Assembly: GCF_004339575.1 (NCBI RefSeq)
Contig: NZ_SMFV01000002.1
Coordinates: forward strand, 248,001-312,000
Reading direction: 5' to 3'
DNA: 64,000 nt
DNA from: Phorcysia thermohydrogeniphila
GTDB lineage: Bacteria > Aquificota > Aquificia > Desulfurobacteriales > Desulfurobacteriaceae
The translations under genes were made by a program, and so were the position numbers. The notes below the pieces were generated by a model, which was given only the letters and a program-made list of their open reading frames with translations, made no database searches and was not told the origin of the DNA. Position 1 is the first letter of the stretch; every line of letters starts with the position of its first letter. This document shows, one piece after another, positions 54,240 through 63,775 of the stretch.

Positions 54240-54248
54240 ATTATATCA
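54240..54248 (-). promoter_or_regulatory. Extended -10 promoter of the coiled-coil/LysM unit
   Basis: On the minus strand TGATATAAT, a perfect -10 hexamer with the extended TG, about 40 bases before the ATG at 54200 and directly after the RND terminator. No good -35 is present because the terminator stem occupies that position. Confidence 0.65.
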
Positions 54249-54258
54249 CAAAGAGATG

Positions 54259-54287
54259 AAAAGCCCCCAGCAAAGGCAGGGGGCTTT
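54259..54287 (-). terminator. Rho-independent terminator of the RND efflux operon
   Basis: On the minus strand AAAGCCCCC, a 10-base loop, GGGGGCTTTT: a 9-bp stem ending in a T-tract, three bases after the RND transporter stop at 54291. Confidence 0.88.
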
Positions 54288-54290
54288 GGT

Positions 54291-57200
54291 TTAGTTTTGC
54301 TGTTCGTTCCACCGCTTTTTCTCAATCATGTAGTAGATAACCGGAATTACTACAAGGGTTAGCGTTGTTGAGGCAAAGACGCCAAAGAGGAGGGAAATTG
54401 CAAGTCCTTGGAATATCGGGTCAAGGAGGATAACCGCTGCGCCGACCATTGCTGCAGCTGCTGTGAGGACTATTGGTCTAAACCTAACTGCACCGGCCTC
54501 TATGATGGACTCTTTTAACGGAGCTCCCTCTTTTTTCTTCATCAGGATAAAGTCAACCAAGATAATGGAGTTCCTAACAACTATACCTGCGAGAGCTATA
54601 AACCCTATCATTGATGTAGCTGTAAAGTAGGTTGTCTTTCCAAGGAGCTTTGTCATTATCCAGTGGCCGGGGACAATTCCTATCATGGTTAGCGGAATTG
54701 GAACCATGATTATCATCGGAATTACGAAGGACTGGAACTGACCAACGATAAGGAGGTAAATAAGGATTAGGGCAACTGCAAAGGCAGCTCCCATATCCCT
54801 GAAGGTCTCATACGTAATCTGCCACTCTCCGTCCCACTTCATCATTGGCTTAAAGTCGTCTTTTGGCATGGACGGTGGAATGAAGGTGTAGTCTATCTTG
54901 TAGCCTTCGGGGAGCGGATTCTCTGAAAGGTACTTGTTAATTGCCAGTATCGGGTAGATTGGAGCTTCGTATTTTCCTGCCACGTCTCCAATTACGTAGG
55001 AAACGGGGTGGAGGTTCTTGTGGTAGATAGTTTTATCCGCTGGAACTTTAACTATCTCTACGAGCTCCCTTAAAGGAATGAGTTTACCCTGCCTGTTCAT
55101 TACAGAGAGGCTGAGGATGTCCTCAATTTTTTCCCTTTGCTCCCTTGGAAGCCTCACGAATATCTTGACTGGGTCTGAGTCAAGGTCTGTATGGGCAACG
55201 CTAACTGGAGCTCCTTGAAGGGCAATGCTGATAGTCTTGGTAATCTGTTCCTCTGTTACGCCGGACTCCCTTGCTTTACGCCTGTTTATTTTCACCTCGT
55301 ACTTGTAGTAGTCGGCGTCAACGAGGGTGTCAACGTCAACTACACCTTCCGTCTTCCTGAATACTTCGGCAATCTGCAGGGCTATCCTTCTCCTAACCTC
55401 ATCGTCTTTTCCGTAGATTTCTGCGACAAGGGTTGAGAGAACCGGAGGACCCGGAGGAACTTCAACGATTTTAATGTTAGCTTCAGGGTTGACTGCTTTA
55501 GCTACCTCTTGAATCTTAGGCCTTTCTTCTTTTGCAATGTCGTGGGACTGACGCTTCCTCTCGTGCTTATCTATGAGGTTAACCCTTATATCTGCAACGT
55601 TTCCGCCTTGCCTTAGGTAGTAGTGTCTTACAAGTCCGTTAAAGTCAAAGGGAGATGCCGTTCCTATATAGGCTTCGTAGTCTGTAACCTCTGGGATGCT
55701 AGAGAGGTACTCTGTAATAGCTTTTACTACCCTTGCAGTTTCTTCAAGTGAAGTACCTTCAGGCATATCTACGACTACTTGGAACTCGCTCTTGTTGTCA
55801 AAGGGGAGGAGCTTAACGATAACTGTCTTTGTGTAGAACATTGAAACGGCTCCTACCATCATGAGGAGGACGGCAGAGAGGAAAGCCCACCTCTTCCAAG
55901 CGGACTCAAGGAGGGGCCTTACAATTTTGTTGTAAGCCCTGTAGGTGAAGCTCTTCTTTAGGTCAAACTTTTCCTCTTCTTCTTCAGCCTCTTTCTTTAG
56001 GAGGTAGTAAGCAGCCCAAGGGGAAATTACGAATGCGACTATGAGGGAGAAGAACATTGCAATTGAGGCGTTAACTGGAATTGGCCTCATGTAGGGACCC
56101 ATGAGGCCGCTGACGAATGCCATCGGCAGGAGGGCAGCTATAACGGTAAAGGTCGCGAGGATTGTCGGGTTACCAACCTCTGCTACGGCGTATATAGCCG
56201 CCTGAAGTGGGGGCCTCTCTTTTAGCTTGAGGTGCCTATGGATATTCTCAACTACTACGATTGCATCGTCAACAAGGAGACCTAAGGTGAATATTAGGGC
56301 AAAGAGGGTAACGCGGTTGAGGGTGTAGCCTGTTAAGAGGTCAATAAAGAGAGTTAGTGCTAAGGTTGTCGGAATTGCGATGGATACAACGAAGGCCTCT
56401 TTTACTCCAAGGGTTAAGCCTATGAATATAACAACTGCGAAAATAGCCACTCCTAAGTGGAACATTAGCTCGTCAAACTTGTCCTGAGCGGTTTTACCGT
56501 AGTTCCTCGTAACGGTAACGTGGACGTCTTTTGGAAGTATTTTGGGCTTTATTTCTTCAAGCTTTTTAAGTATTTCCTTGGCAACTACAACAGCGTTTGT
56601 TCCTTTCTTCTTAGCAATTGCTATTGTAACTGCCGGGAACTGGTTGCCGTGCTTTTCTATAAATTCCCTGCTTACTCCTTTTTTCTCGGCGTTTGGACCA
56701 AAACCTATGAAGACGTAGTTCTCAGGGTCAATTGGGGCATCTGTAACGGTCGCAACGTCCTTTAGGTAAACAGGTTTGCCCCTGTAAACGGCAACGACGA
56801 CGTTTTTAAGGTCGTCTATCGTTTTTATGAACTCTCCCGCTTCAACGGGGAATTCAGTGTTATCTTCAACAACCTTTCCGGCTGGGAGTTTCTGGTTAGC
56901 AGACCTTATGGCCTGAACTACCTGAAGGAGGGAGAGATGGTAGCTCTTGAGCTTGTTCTTGTCTATTAAAACCTTATACCTCTTAGTATCGCCGCCGATT
57001 ATCCACGTCTTTGAAACGTCTTCTACCTGCTTGAGCTGTAAGCAGAGCTCCTTTGCTATCTGCCTTAGCTCGTAGGGAGTCCTCTTTTCGCTCCAGAGAG
57101 TTAAGGCGACTATCGGAACGTCGTTTATGTCCATCGGTTTAACGAGAGGTTGGAGAGCTCCCGGCGGGAGCTTGTCCATGTTTGACATTAGCTTGTTGTA

Positions 57201-57548
57201 GAGTTTTACAAGGGAGTCCTCCATGTCCTCGCCGACTTTAAACCTTGCAACTATCAGCGCCATTCCCGGCTTGGACACGGAGTAAACGTAGTCCATTCCC
57301 TTTATTTCCCAAATCAGCTTTTCAAACTCCGTCGTAACTTTCCTTTCAACCTCTTTTGCAGAAGCTCCCGGATAAGGAATGAAGATATCAACCATAGGGA
57401 CGACTATCTGGGGTTCCTCTTCCTTGGGAGTGAGGACGATAGCAGCAAGTCCTATGAGTATTGATGCCAGCAAGAAGAGAGGCGTAAGCTTAGAGGTTAT
57501 GAACTTTTTGGTTATGTTTCCCGCTATTCCAAGCTGAACGTTTTTCAT
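54291..57548 (-). CDS. RND-family efflux transporter (AcrB-like)
   Basis: 1085 residues, twelve membrane helices in the 1+5 / 1+5 pattern with two large periplasmic loops. TM4 carries the proton-relay aspartates in LVDDAIVVVENIHRH. The pseudo-repeat around GMALIVARFK and GTSLEETARVV is typical, as is the late segment ALAGIVVRNSIILVDFI. It forms an inner-membrane trimer and exports hydrophobic or toxic compounds with the adaptor encoded upstream; a heavy-metal function is not indicated by a clear metal motif. The outer-membrane channel (TolC type) is not in this cluster. Confidence 0.95.
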   Translation of the reverse strand: MKNVQLGIAGNITKKFITSKLTPLFLLASILIGLAAIVLTPKEEEPQIVVPMVDIFIPYPGASAKEVERKVTTEFEKLIWEIKGMDYVYSVSKPGMALIVARFKVGEDMEDSLVKLYNKLMSNMDKLPPGALQPLVKPMDINDVPIVALTLWSEKRTPYELRQIAKELCLQLKQVEDVSKTWIIGGDTKRYKVLIDKNKLKSYHLSLLQVVQAIRSANQKLPAGKVVEDNTEFPVEAGEFIKTIDDLKNVVVAVYRGKPVYLKDVATVTDAPIDPENYVFIGFGPNAEKKGVSREFIEKHGNQFPAVTIAIAKKKGTNAVVVAKEILKKLEEIKPKILPKDVHVTVTRNYGKTAQDKFDELMFHLGVAIFAVVIFIGLTLGVKEAFVVSIAIPTTLALTLFIDLLTGYTLNRVTLFALIFTLGLLVDDAIVVVENIHRHLKLKERPPLQAAIYAVAEVGNPTILATFTVIAALLPMAFVSGLMGPYMRPIPVNASIAMFFSLIVAFVISPWAAYYLLKKEAEEEEEKFDLKKSFTYRAYNKIVRPLLESAWKRWAFLSAVLLMMVGAVSMFYTKTVIVKLLPFDNKSEFQVVVDMPEGTSLEETARVVKAITEYLSSIPEVTDYEAYIGTASPFDFNGLVRHYYLRQGGNVADIRVNLIDKHERKRQSHDIAKEERPKIQEVAKAVNPEANIKIVEVPPGPPVLSTLVAEIYGKDDEVRRRIALQIAEVFRKTEGVVDVDTLVDADYYKYEVKINRRKARESGVTEEQITKTISIALQGAPVSVAHTDLDSDPVKIFVRLPREQREKIEDILSLSVMNRQGKLIPLRELVEIVKVPADKTIYHKNLHPVSYVIGDVAGKYEAPIYPILAINKYLSENPLPEGYKIDYTFIPPSMPKDDFKPMMKWDGEWQITYETFRDMGAAFAVALILIYLLIVGQFQSFVIPMIIMVPIPLTMIGIVPGHWIMTKLLGKTTYFTATSMIGFIALAGIVVRNSIILVDFILMKKKEGAPLKESIIEAGAVRFRPIVLTAAAAMVGAAVILLDPIFQGLAISLLFGVFASTTLTLVVIPVIYYMIEKKRWNEQQN

Positions 57549-57551
57549 TTC

Positions 57552-58727
57552 TTACCCCTCTACCTTTGCTCCGTCGCAGAGTTTACTTACGCCGGAAACA
57601 GCTATTGTCTCTCCTTCGTGAAGTCCCGAAATAACGGTGACCCTATCCCCTTTCCTCTTTCCTGTCTTTATGAGCCTTAGGTGGGCAGTGCCGTTCTCTA
57701 TAACAAAGACGTACTCAAGGGAGCCTACTCTGTAAACTGCAGAGGCAGGGATTGATATCTCTTTTCTTGAGGATATAGGAAATTCAATAACTGCGTAAGT
57801 TCCGGGTATTACATTTGGAGCTTCGGGGAGAGTAACTTTTACTCCGAACTTGTGGGAAACGGGGTCGGAGCTCCTGTCAACCTCCGATACCGTTCCTACA
57901 AGCTTTAGTCCTTTTACTTTTACAGTTACTTTGTCACCTACGTGGATTTTACCCGCATAAGTGTTATCTATAAAAGCTCTAACCTTTAGAGGGTATGTCC
58001 CTATTTTAAATACAGGAGTCTGGGGTGAGACCAGATTGCCGCTGTCAACGAGCTTCTGGAGGACAACACCGTCAACCGGTGACTTTAGGTAGGTGTAGGA
58101 GAGGTAGGCGCTTGCTTTTTTAAGGTCCGCCTCTATCTGTTCTTTCTTTGCAAGGAGTGCCTTTTCCCTTTCTTTAAGCTGGGCCTCTTTGGCCTTTACG
58201 GCTTCAAGGTTTGCCTTTGCAGCCTCATACTGGGTTTTAACTTCATCAAACTTCTGCTTTGAAACGGCATCGGCCTTTAAGAGCTCTTCAAACCTTCTGT
58301 AAGTTTTCTCGGCTAAGAGTAGATTTGCCTCGGCAGCTCTCCTGTGAGCTCTAACTTCTTCCATAGCTTGGGAAATCTCTTTAAGGGCGGCCTCTATCTC
58401 TTTAATACCGGCTTTTGCCTTTTCAACGTCCGGCCTTATATCGCTGCTGTCAATAACGGCGAGAACCTCTCCCTTCTTTACTTTCTTTCCGGGAGTAGCT
58501 TTTACTTCTATGAGATAACCTACGACCTTGGGGGAGATAAATATTTCTTGGTCGGGAATTACAGTTCCGGAGAACGTTTCCTTTTCTTCTACGGTGGTTG
58601 ACTGAACGGTTGCCGTTTTAACTCCCGTTACAGTTTTCACTTTGAGCGGTTCAAGCGATGACTCTTCGCTACCGCAGGAAGAAACGGCCAAAAGGAGTGC
58701 AGCGGCAATGAGTAGCCTTCTCGCCAT
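57552..58727 (-). CDS. RND efflux adaptor (membrane fusion) lipoprotein
   Basis: 391 residues. Lipoprotein signal with lipobox AVSSC (Cys18 or close), then the split biotinyl-lipoyl domain (VGYLIEVKATPGKKVKKGEVL, then LKSPVDGVVLQKLVDSGNLV) around an alpha-helical hairpin (about 88-200, Ala/Lys/Glu-rich). A beta-barrel and a membrane-proximal domain follow (PASAVYRVGSLEYVF). It bridges the RND pump to an outer-membrane channel. Three bases separate it from the pump gene. A good promoter lies upstream. Confidence 0.93.
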   Translation of the reverse strand: MARRLLIAAALLLAVSSCGSEESSLEPLKVKTVTGVKTATVQSTTVEEKETFSGTVIPDQEIFISPKVVGYLIEVKATPGKKVKKGEVLAVIDSSDIRPDVEKAKAGIKEIEAALKEISQAMEEVRAHRRAAEANLLLAEKTYRRFEELLKADAVSKQKFDEVKTQYEAAKANLEAVKAKEAQLKEREKALLAKKEQIEADLKKASAYLSYTYLKSPVDGVVLQKLVDSGNLVSPQTPVFKIGTYPLKVRAFIDNTYAGKIHVGDKVTVKVKGLKLVGTVSEVDRSSDPVSHKFGVKVTLPEAPNVIPGTYAVIEFPISSRKEISIPASAVYRVGSLEYVFVIENGTAHLRLIKTGKRKGDRVTVISGLHEGETIAVSGVSKLCDGAKVEG

Positions 58728-58766
58728 TTGATACCTCTCTTCTTAAAGTTTGCTGTCGGAATAATT

Positions 58767-58794
58767 ATCTTATTAGAATCAAGCATAATGTCAA
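58767..58794 (-). promoter_or_regulatory. Promoter of the RND efflux operon
   Basis: On the minus strand TTGACA (58794-58789), 16 bases, TAAGAT (58772-58767): a full consensus -35 with a near-consensus -10, about 40 bases before the adaptor start. The surrounding 120-base gap is A/T-rich. No local regulator gene of TetR or MarR type is present. Confidence 0.7.
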
Positions 58795-58849
58795 GTATTG
58801 TAAGTTACGATTGAAGCTATTAAGCCGCTGCACCCTTAAGAAGAATTTC

Positions 58850-59521
58850 CTAAAGTTTTAGGAAGTAGTTAACGAAGACATCGCAGTAGAGTTCTAACCT
58901 CTTCCACTTTTCCTCAGTTCCCCTGACGATGCCTGTGTCTATCCCCTCCTCCTTGAGTTCTTCTCTATAGGCCTCTATCCACTTTTCCACGTCTTCCTGA
59001 GTAACTTCCAAGTGGAACTGGAGGCCAACAACTTGGTTTCCTATCCTAAAGGCTTGATTCCTGTACTTTACGGAGGAGGCCATTCTTACAGCACCTTCTG
59101 GAAGGTCAAAGGTATCCCCATGCCAGTGGAAGACCTCAATCTCGCTCTGGTATATCACTTCAAGCTGGTCCTGAGGGTAGATAAAGTCCCAGCCTATTTC
59201 TTTCCCCCACTTGCCCTTGTAGACCTTTGCACCGAAAGCGCTCGCTATGAGCTGGGCTCCCAAACACACTCCAAGAACCTTCTTTCCTGAGCTGTAGAAC
59301 TTCTTTATGAGCTCTTTCTCGTAGGAGAGGAAGGGGTACTTGTCCTCTTCGTAAACTCCCATTGGGCCGCCTAAAATAAGGAGTATGTCAAAGTCCTCCT
59401 CTCTGGCCTCTTCCCCATTAAAGGCGTTAATTTCTGTTATCTCAACTCCCCTCCTCTCAAAGCTCTTTTTAAAGTTTCCAAGTCCTTCTATTTCAATGTT
59501 TTTTATGGCTAAGAGTTTCAT
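58850..59521 (-). CDS. Class I glutamine amidotransferase (GMP synthase-like)
   Basis: 223 residues. Type 1 GATase triad: nucleophile in GVCLGAQLIASAFGAKV, histidine in FHLEVTQEDVEKW, and glutamate in the same segment. It belongs to the YfeJ/Rv-type stand-alone amidotransferases rather than GuaA, since the ATP-pyrophosphatase domain is absent. The synthase partner is unknown. The start overlaps the tldD stop as ATGA, so it is last in the nadE-tldD run. Confidence 0.88.
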   Translation of the reverse strand: MKLLAIKNIEIEGLGNFKKSFERRGVEITEINAFNGEEAREEDFDILLILGGPMGVYEEDKYPFLSYEKELIKKFYSSGKKVLGVCLGAQLIASAFGAKVYKGKWGKEIGWDFIYPQDQLEVIYQSEIEVFHWHGDTFDLPEGAVRMASSVKYRNQAFRIGNQVVGLQFHLEVTQEDVEKWIEAYREELKEEGIDTGIVRGTEEKWKRLELYCDVFVNYFLKL

Positions 59522-60903
59522 TTCGTTCCTCCCACCGTAATTTCTGGAATTCTAATCGTGGGGAGTCCATCAGAAACCGGAACGCCTTGTCCATCTTTTC
59601 CGCACGTTCCAATGGAGAATCCTAAGTCGTTACCGACAGCGTCTATCTGACGGAGAACCTCAGGACCGTTACCTATCAGCGAAACACCCCTTATGGGCTC
59701 TGTAACTTCGCCGTTTTCAATGAGGTAGCCCTCTGACACTTCAAAGATAAAGTCCCCGTTTACCGTATTTACTTGACCGCCTCCCATTTTTACGACGAGT
59801 ATGCCTTTTTTTGTGTCCCTTATTATTTCTTCTGGGTCGGTGTCTCCCGGGGCTATGTAGGTGTTTGTCATCCTCGGGATTGGAACGTGCATGTAGGACT
59901 GTCTCCTTCCGTTCCCGGTTGAGAACTCGCCGCTCTTCATAGCCTCAGTGAGGTCGTACATGAAGCTTTTAAGAACACCGTTTTCTATGAGGACATTTTT
60001 GCGGGTAGGAGTTCCCTCATCGTCGTAGCCGGAGCTCCCGTACATTCCAGCCATACTACCATCATCAATAACCGTGATGAGCTCAGAGGCCACTTTTTCA
60101 CCGATTTTTCCTGAGTATACTGATAGTCCCTGATTTGCAAGGTCTGCTTCAAGGCCGTGGCCAACGGCCTCGTGTATCATCGTTCCGCCGGCCTTTGAGG
60201 AAATTACAACGGTAAACTTCCCGGCCGGTGCTGGCTTTGCGGAGAGCATCCTTAGAGCTCTCTCCGCCGCCTGTTTAGCTATCTCCTCTGGTGGGTACTT
60301 TTCAAATATTGAGTAGTCTCCAAGGTGACCAACTGGCTCATAGCCCGTCTGGAGGACGTTCCCGTCTGAGGCTACAACGAGGGTATAGAAAACAATTCTT
60401 GGCCTTACATCTTCAACAATATCGCCGTTTGTATTAACGATTGTTACTTCTTGAAGTTGGTCTCTTAAGACAACAGTTACCTGTTTAATCCTGTCGCCGT
60501 GGGAACGGGCAACGTCGTTGGCGCGAAGGAGCAGGTCAATTTTCTTCTCCACAGGAACTTCAAAGTCCATCCCGCTAACTAAGTTGCTGTAGCGAGGCTC
60601 TCTCGTGTTAAAGTCAAGGACAACCTCTTTTTCGGCGTCAGCGGCAGCTGCTAAGCTCTCTATAACTCTTCTGATAGATTCCTCTGAAAGCTCGTTTGTG
60701 AACCCGTAGTAGGTTTTGAAGTTCTTAATGTAGCGAATGCCAACTCCAGCTTCTAAGCCAGAGGAGATGTTTTCAATCCTGTTGTCCTCACACTTGGCGG
60801 TAAAAGTGAACCTCTTCTCAAAGAAAAGGTCTCCGTAGTCTGCGCCTTTTTTCTTGAGCTCTTTAGCTCCGAAGATTCCAAGCTCTTTAAAGTCCAGAAG
60901 CAT
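59518..60903 (-). CDS. tldD: TldD-family metalloprotease
   Basis: 461 residues. Zinc-binding HEAVGHGLEAD (HExxxH), and the family segments SGLEAGVGIRYIKNFKTYYGFTNE (in part), RQSYMHVPIPRMTNTYI and GGGQVNTVNGDFIFEVSEG. TldD with TldE processes peptides such as microcin B17 and the CcdA antitoxin. tldE is not in the window. It starts immediately after the nadE stop. Confidence 0.95.
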   Translation of the reverse strand: MLLDFKELGIFGAKELKKKGADYGDLFFEKRFTFTAKCEDNRIENISSGLEAGVGIRYIKNFKTYYGFTNELSEESIRRVIESLAAAADAEKEVVLDFNTREPRYSNLVSGMDFEVPVEKKIDLLLRANDVARSHGDRIKQVTVVLRDQLQEVTIVNTNGDIVEDVRPRIVFYTLVVASDGNVLQTGYEPVGHLGDYSIFEKYPPEEIAKQAAERALRMLSAKPAPAGKFTVVISSKAGGTMIHEAVGHGLEADLANQGLSVYSGKIGEKVASELITVIDDGSMAGMYGSSGYDDEGTPTRKNVLIENGVLKSFMYDLTEAMKSGEFSTGNGRRQSYMHVPIPRMTNTYIAPGDTDPEEIIRDTKKGILVVKMGGGQVNTVNGDFIFEVSEGYLIENGEVTEPIRGVSLIGNGPEVLRQIDAVGNDLGFSIGTCGKDGQGVPVSDGLPTIRIPEITVGGTK

Positions 60904-61743
60904 TTACAGCCCCCAGTCTCTAAGGTAGAGGAAGTCTTTATCTACCGTTCTCTGGGCAATTTTACAGATTATTGGAAGTCTCCTCTTATACTGGGAGGTT
61001 CTTACCATTTTTAAAACTTTGTCCACAACCTTTTCCTCGTAGCCTAAGGCTACTATCTCTTCTTTCCTGAGGCGGAGCTCCACGTAAGCCACCAAAATCT
61101 CGTCAAGGAGACGGTAGGAAAGTCCTATTTCCCCTTCATCCGTCTGTCCCGGCCAGAGGTCTGCTGACGGCTTTTTCTTAACAATTCTTTCCGGGACTCC
61201 AACGTAAGCGGCCATTTCCCAAACTTGAGTTTTATAGAGGTCTCCTAAGGGGTTGATATCGTGAGCGCCGTCGCCCCAGCGAGTTGAGTAGCCAATGAGG
61301 AGCTCGCTCTTGTTGCTTGTTCCAAGGACTAAAGCTCCCTTCCAGTGGGCAAAGTCGTAGAGGATGCTCATCCTCTCCCTTGCCATCTTATTGCCGCGCC
61401 TGATGTTGTCTGCGTCGGGGAAGTTGCTGTAGTAGGCATCTACCTGAGAGGTAATGTCTATCTCGTGGAACTCAATACCAAGGGTCTTTGCAACGAGCCT
61501 TGCGTCCTCAACTGACTCCTTTGCGCTGGTTCTATAGGGCATGGAAATGCCGATAACGTTTTCCTTGCCGAGGGCTAAAACGCCTAAGAATGCAGATAGA
61601 GCTGAATCTACGCCTCCGGAGATGCCTATAACTGCCTTTTTAAAGCCGGCCTTGTGAAACTCCTGCCTTATGAACTGGACAAGGACCTTTTTGATGAACT
61701 CTTTGTCTTTTATTGAAAGGAGCTCTGCAATTTTCTCCCTCAT
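60904..61743 (-). CDS. nadE: NAD synthetase, ammonia-transferring (synthetase) subunit
   Basis: 279 residues. ATP-pyrophosphatase motif GISGGVDSALSAFLG, then SNKSELLIGYSTRWGDGAHDINPLGDLYKTQV and PSADLWPGQTDEGEIG, which are typical of NadE. It amidates deamido-NAD to NAD. It is the synthetase half only. The glutaminase-like half is the separate gene directly upstream, overlapping it as ATGA. The two together correspond to the fused glutamine-dependent NAD synthetase of other bacteria. Confidence 0.95.
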   Translation of the reverse strand: MREKIAELLSIKDKEFIKKVLVQFIRQEFHKAGFKKAVIGISGGVDSALSAFLGVLALGKENVIGISMPYRTSAKESVEDARLVAKTLGIEFHEIDITSQVDAYYSNFPDADNIRRGNKMARERMSILYDFAHWKGALVLGTSNKSELLIGYSTRWGDGAHDINPLGDLYKTQVWEMAAYVGVPERIVKKKPSADLWPGQTDEGEIGLSYRLLDEILVAYVELRLRKEEIVALGYEEKVVDKVLKMVRTSQYKRRLPIICKIAQRTVDKDFLYLRDWGL

Positions 61744-62573
61744 CCGAGTATTCTCCTGAGGTTGTTCATGACCATTTCTGGCTTTTCATCCCTTAAAAGT
61801 GGAAGGTTTATCCTCGCAGAGCGAATTAAAGACTCCTTGATTTCAACGGTGATGAGTTCCTCCTCAAAAGGAGACCCTTCTGCAACGATGTTACCGTAAG
61901 GGTCTGCAACGAAGGATTTTCCAGAGAAGACAAAACCGTCTTCTGTCCCGACCCTGTTAACAAAGAAAAAGTAACTGCCCGTCATTCGGGAGTAGAACTC
62001 CCCCATGTTCATCCAGACTTCAGCGTTACCGAACATTCCCTCTTCCCTGTACCCTCTACCGGGGCTGGCAGATAGTGCAAAGATGTGTTTTGCTCCCTGA
62101 ATAAAGGCTAAATAAACCGTTGAAAAGTGCCAGAGGTCCTCACATATGAGTATGCACCCCTTTCCAACTGGTGAGGAGAAAGTTTCAACCTTGTTCCCTG
62201 CTCCTGTAAACCTTGCTTCGTCAAACATTCCGTAGGTTGGAAGGTAAACTTTCCTGTGAACGTGAACTATTTTGCCGTCCTTCATGTAGAAGGCAGAGTT
62301 AAAGAAGAGGTTCTCTTCTGTTTCCTCAATAAGTCCAACGATTATTCCTATTTCCCTACTGAGCTCTAAAAGGGGAATTAACCTCTCGTCTTCACGGGTC
62401 ATTGCCACTTCAAAGGTTAAATCCTGTAGGGTGTATCCTGTAAGGCTAAGTTCTGGGAAGATGCAGAGGGAGGATTTTTCCCTTATCGCCTCTTTTACAA
62501 AGGCTACCGTTTTCTCAATATTTGCCTCTACGTCTCCAAGCTTTGGGTAAACCTGTGCAACCGAAACCCTCAT
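61740..62573 (-). CDS. Nitrilase-fold glutaminase subunit of a split NAD synthetase
   Basis: 277 residues with the Glu-Lys-Cys triad of the nitrilase superfamily: FPELSLTGYTLQDL, HRKVYLPTYGMFDEARF and ILICEDLWHF. These are the exact segments of the N-terminal glutaminase domain of glutamine-dependent NadE, not of generic amidases. It should hydrolyse glutamine and pass ammonia to the NadE subunit. ATG at 62573 follows AGGTGGTAGGA; an upstream GTG (62582) overlaps the preceding gene. The stop overlaps nadE (ATGA). Confidence 0.88.
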   Translation of the reverse strand: MRVSVAQVYPKLGDVEANIEKTVAFVKEAIREKSSLCIFPELSLTGYTLQDLTFEVAMTREDERLIPLLELSREIGIIVGLIEETEENLFFNSAFYMKDGKIVHVHRKVYLPTYGMFDEARFTGAGNKVETFSSPVGKGCILICEDLWHFSTVYLAFIQGAKHIFALSASPGRGYREEGMFGNAEVWMNMGEFYSRMTGSYFFFVNRVGTEDGFVFSGKSFVADPYGNIVAEGSPFEEELITVEIKESLIRSARINLPLLRDEKPEMVMNNLRRILG

Positions 62574-62575
62574 TC

Positions 62576-63775
62576 CTACCACCTAAAGTCAAATCTAAAG
62601 TTTGTTTGGGTATCACTTCCCTTTCCTATACCCTTAGAAAATTTGAGACTAATAATACCATCAGCGAGTTTGGCCCAAAAGGCCGTAAGTTCAAAACCGG
62701 GAGCAATTAAGAGGTCATCCGGCCTACTTTTAAAGGCGTCGCCGACGGTTAAATTCGGCCGTAGAAAGACGCTCTTACCTACTATGGCCTTCTTTAAAGA
62801 GAAGTTCCACCTAAGGAAACGTTTGTTTATAGTTTTCTCGCTTTTGTAACCCGGTATGCCGGAGTTTACGAAAAATCCTTCCGAATACCCTACCTTTGTC
62901 CCTGCGGAGAAACTGCAGGAGTATGTGTCAACGTAATTTACGTGAATGTTGTTTTCCCAGTGGAAGAATAGTGCTCCCGTAAAGACGGAAGAGGTTGTCG
63001 GTTCTGCAACTTCTCCGTATATGTAGGCTCTACTTCCCTTTATGTAGTAGACCATATCGCTTGTCCTATCAAAGACTAATCCGAAAGTTAAGTAGTAGAA
63101 CCTTCTGTCAGAAACGAACTCTGAGTAGTGGCTGAATGTAGGCCTGATTCCGACGATTATTTGCTTGACTTTCTCAGGGTCCAAGTAGGAAGTTAGGGAT
63201 ATGGGAATGCTAACCATTCTGAGGTTATACTTACCGAGCACTTTGTTGTCTTCTACGTATTCTATGTCCTCACCCTTAGCCCAAGAGATGCCGGCGTTTA
63301 AGTCTATGTCGTTTTCTATGATTCTGTAGAGTTTTGTGTAGATGAAGGCATTTTTCCAGTGATTATCAGTTCCGAACCAGCGGGTATACCCTACGTAGAG
63401 CCTGTGTCCCATTCCAAATAGGTTGTAATCTCTTACCTCCATTCCGGCCTTGTAGGTTCCGTCAGCCTTTAACCTCACACGCGGAATTGGGACAATCGGA
63501 AACCTCTCCTTAAAGCGGAGCTTTATTACTACTTTCCCGTCAACTTCCTTTATCTCAGGCACAACTTTGTAAAAGAGGTGGGTGTTGAGGAGGTTCCTTA
63601 TTGATTTCTTTAACTTCTCCTTAGAAAACTCCTCACCTTCGTGTATTAGGAGCTCCTTTCTAACGAGAGCTTTTTTGGTCCATTTAAGGCCTACTATTTC
63701 AATTTTTGAAACTGTTTTACCGTATCCACTGAGGGGAAAGAGAACTGCAAGGAGGAAAATGATGAGCTTCTTCAT
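62576..63775 (-). CDS. Small Omp85-like outer-membrane protein (one POTRA plus barrel)
   Basis: 399 residues. Signal peptide (1-19), one POTRA domain (about 20-95, SKIEIVGLKWTKKALVRKEL, then LFYKVVPEIKEVDGKVVIKL), then beta-barrel strands alternating aromatic residues and ending in an aromatic (FRFDFRW). A full BamA has five POTRA domains, so this is a minimal version. It could be a lipid- or patatin-type surface protein, or an assembly accessory (FhaC-like, though the gene partner is lacking). The start overlaps the DUF2905 stop as ATGA. Confidence 0.75.
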   Translation of the reverse strand: MKKLIIFLLAVLFPLSGYGKTVSKIEIVGLKWTKKALVRKELLIHEGEEFSKEKLKKSIRNLLNTHLFYKVVPEIKEVDGKVVIKLRFKERFPIVPIPRVRLKADGTYKAGMEVRDYNLFGMGHRLYVGYTRWFGTDNHWKNAFIYTKLYRIIENDIDLNAGISWAKGEDIEYVEDNKVLGKYNLRMVSIPISLTSYLDPEKVKQIIVGIRPTFSHYSEFVSDRRFYYLTFGLVFDRTSDMVYYIKGSRAYIYGEVAEPTTSSVFTGALFFHWENNIHVNYVDTYSCSFSAGTKVGYSEGFFVNSGIPGYKSEKTINKRFLRWNFSLKKAIVGKSVFLRPNLTVGDAFKSRPDDLLIAPGFELTAFWAKLADGIISLKFSKGIGKGSDTQTNFRFDFRW

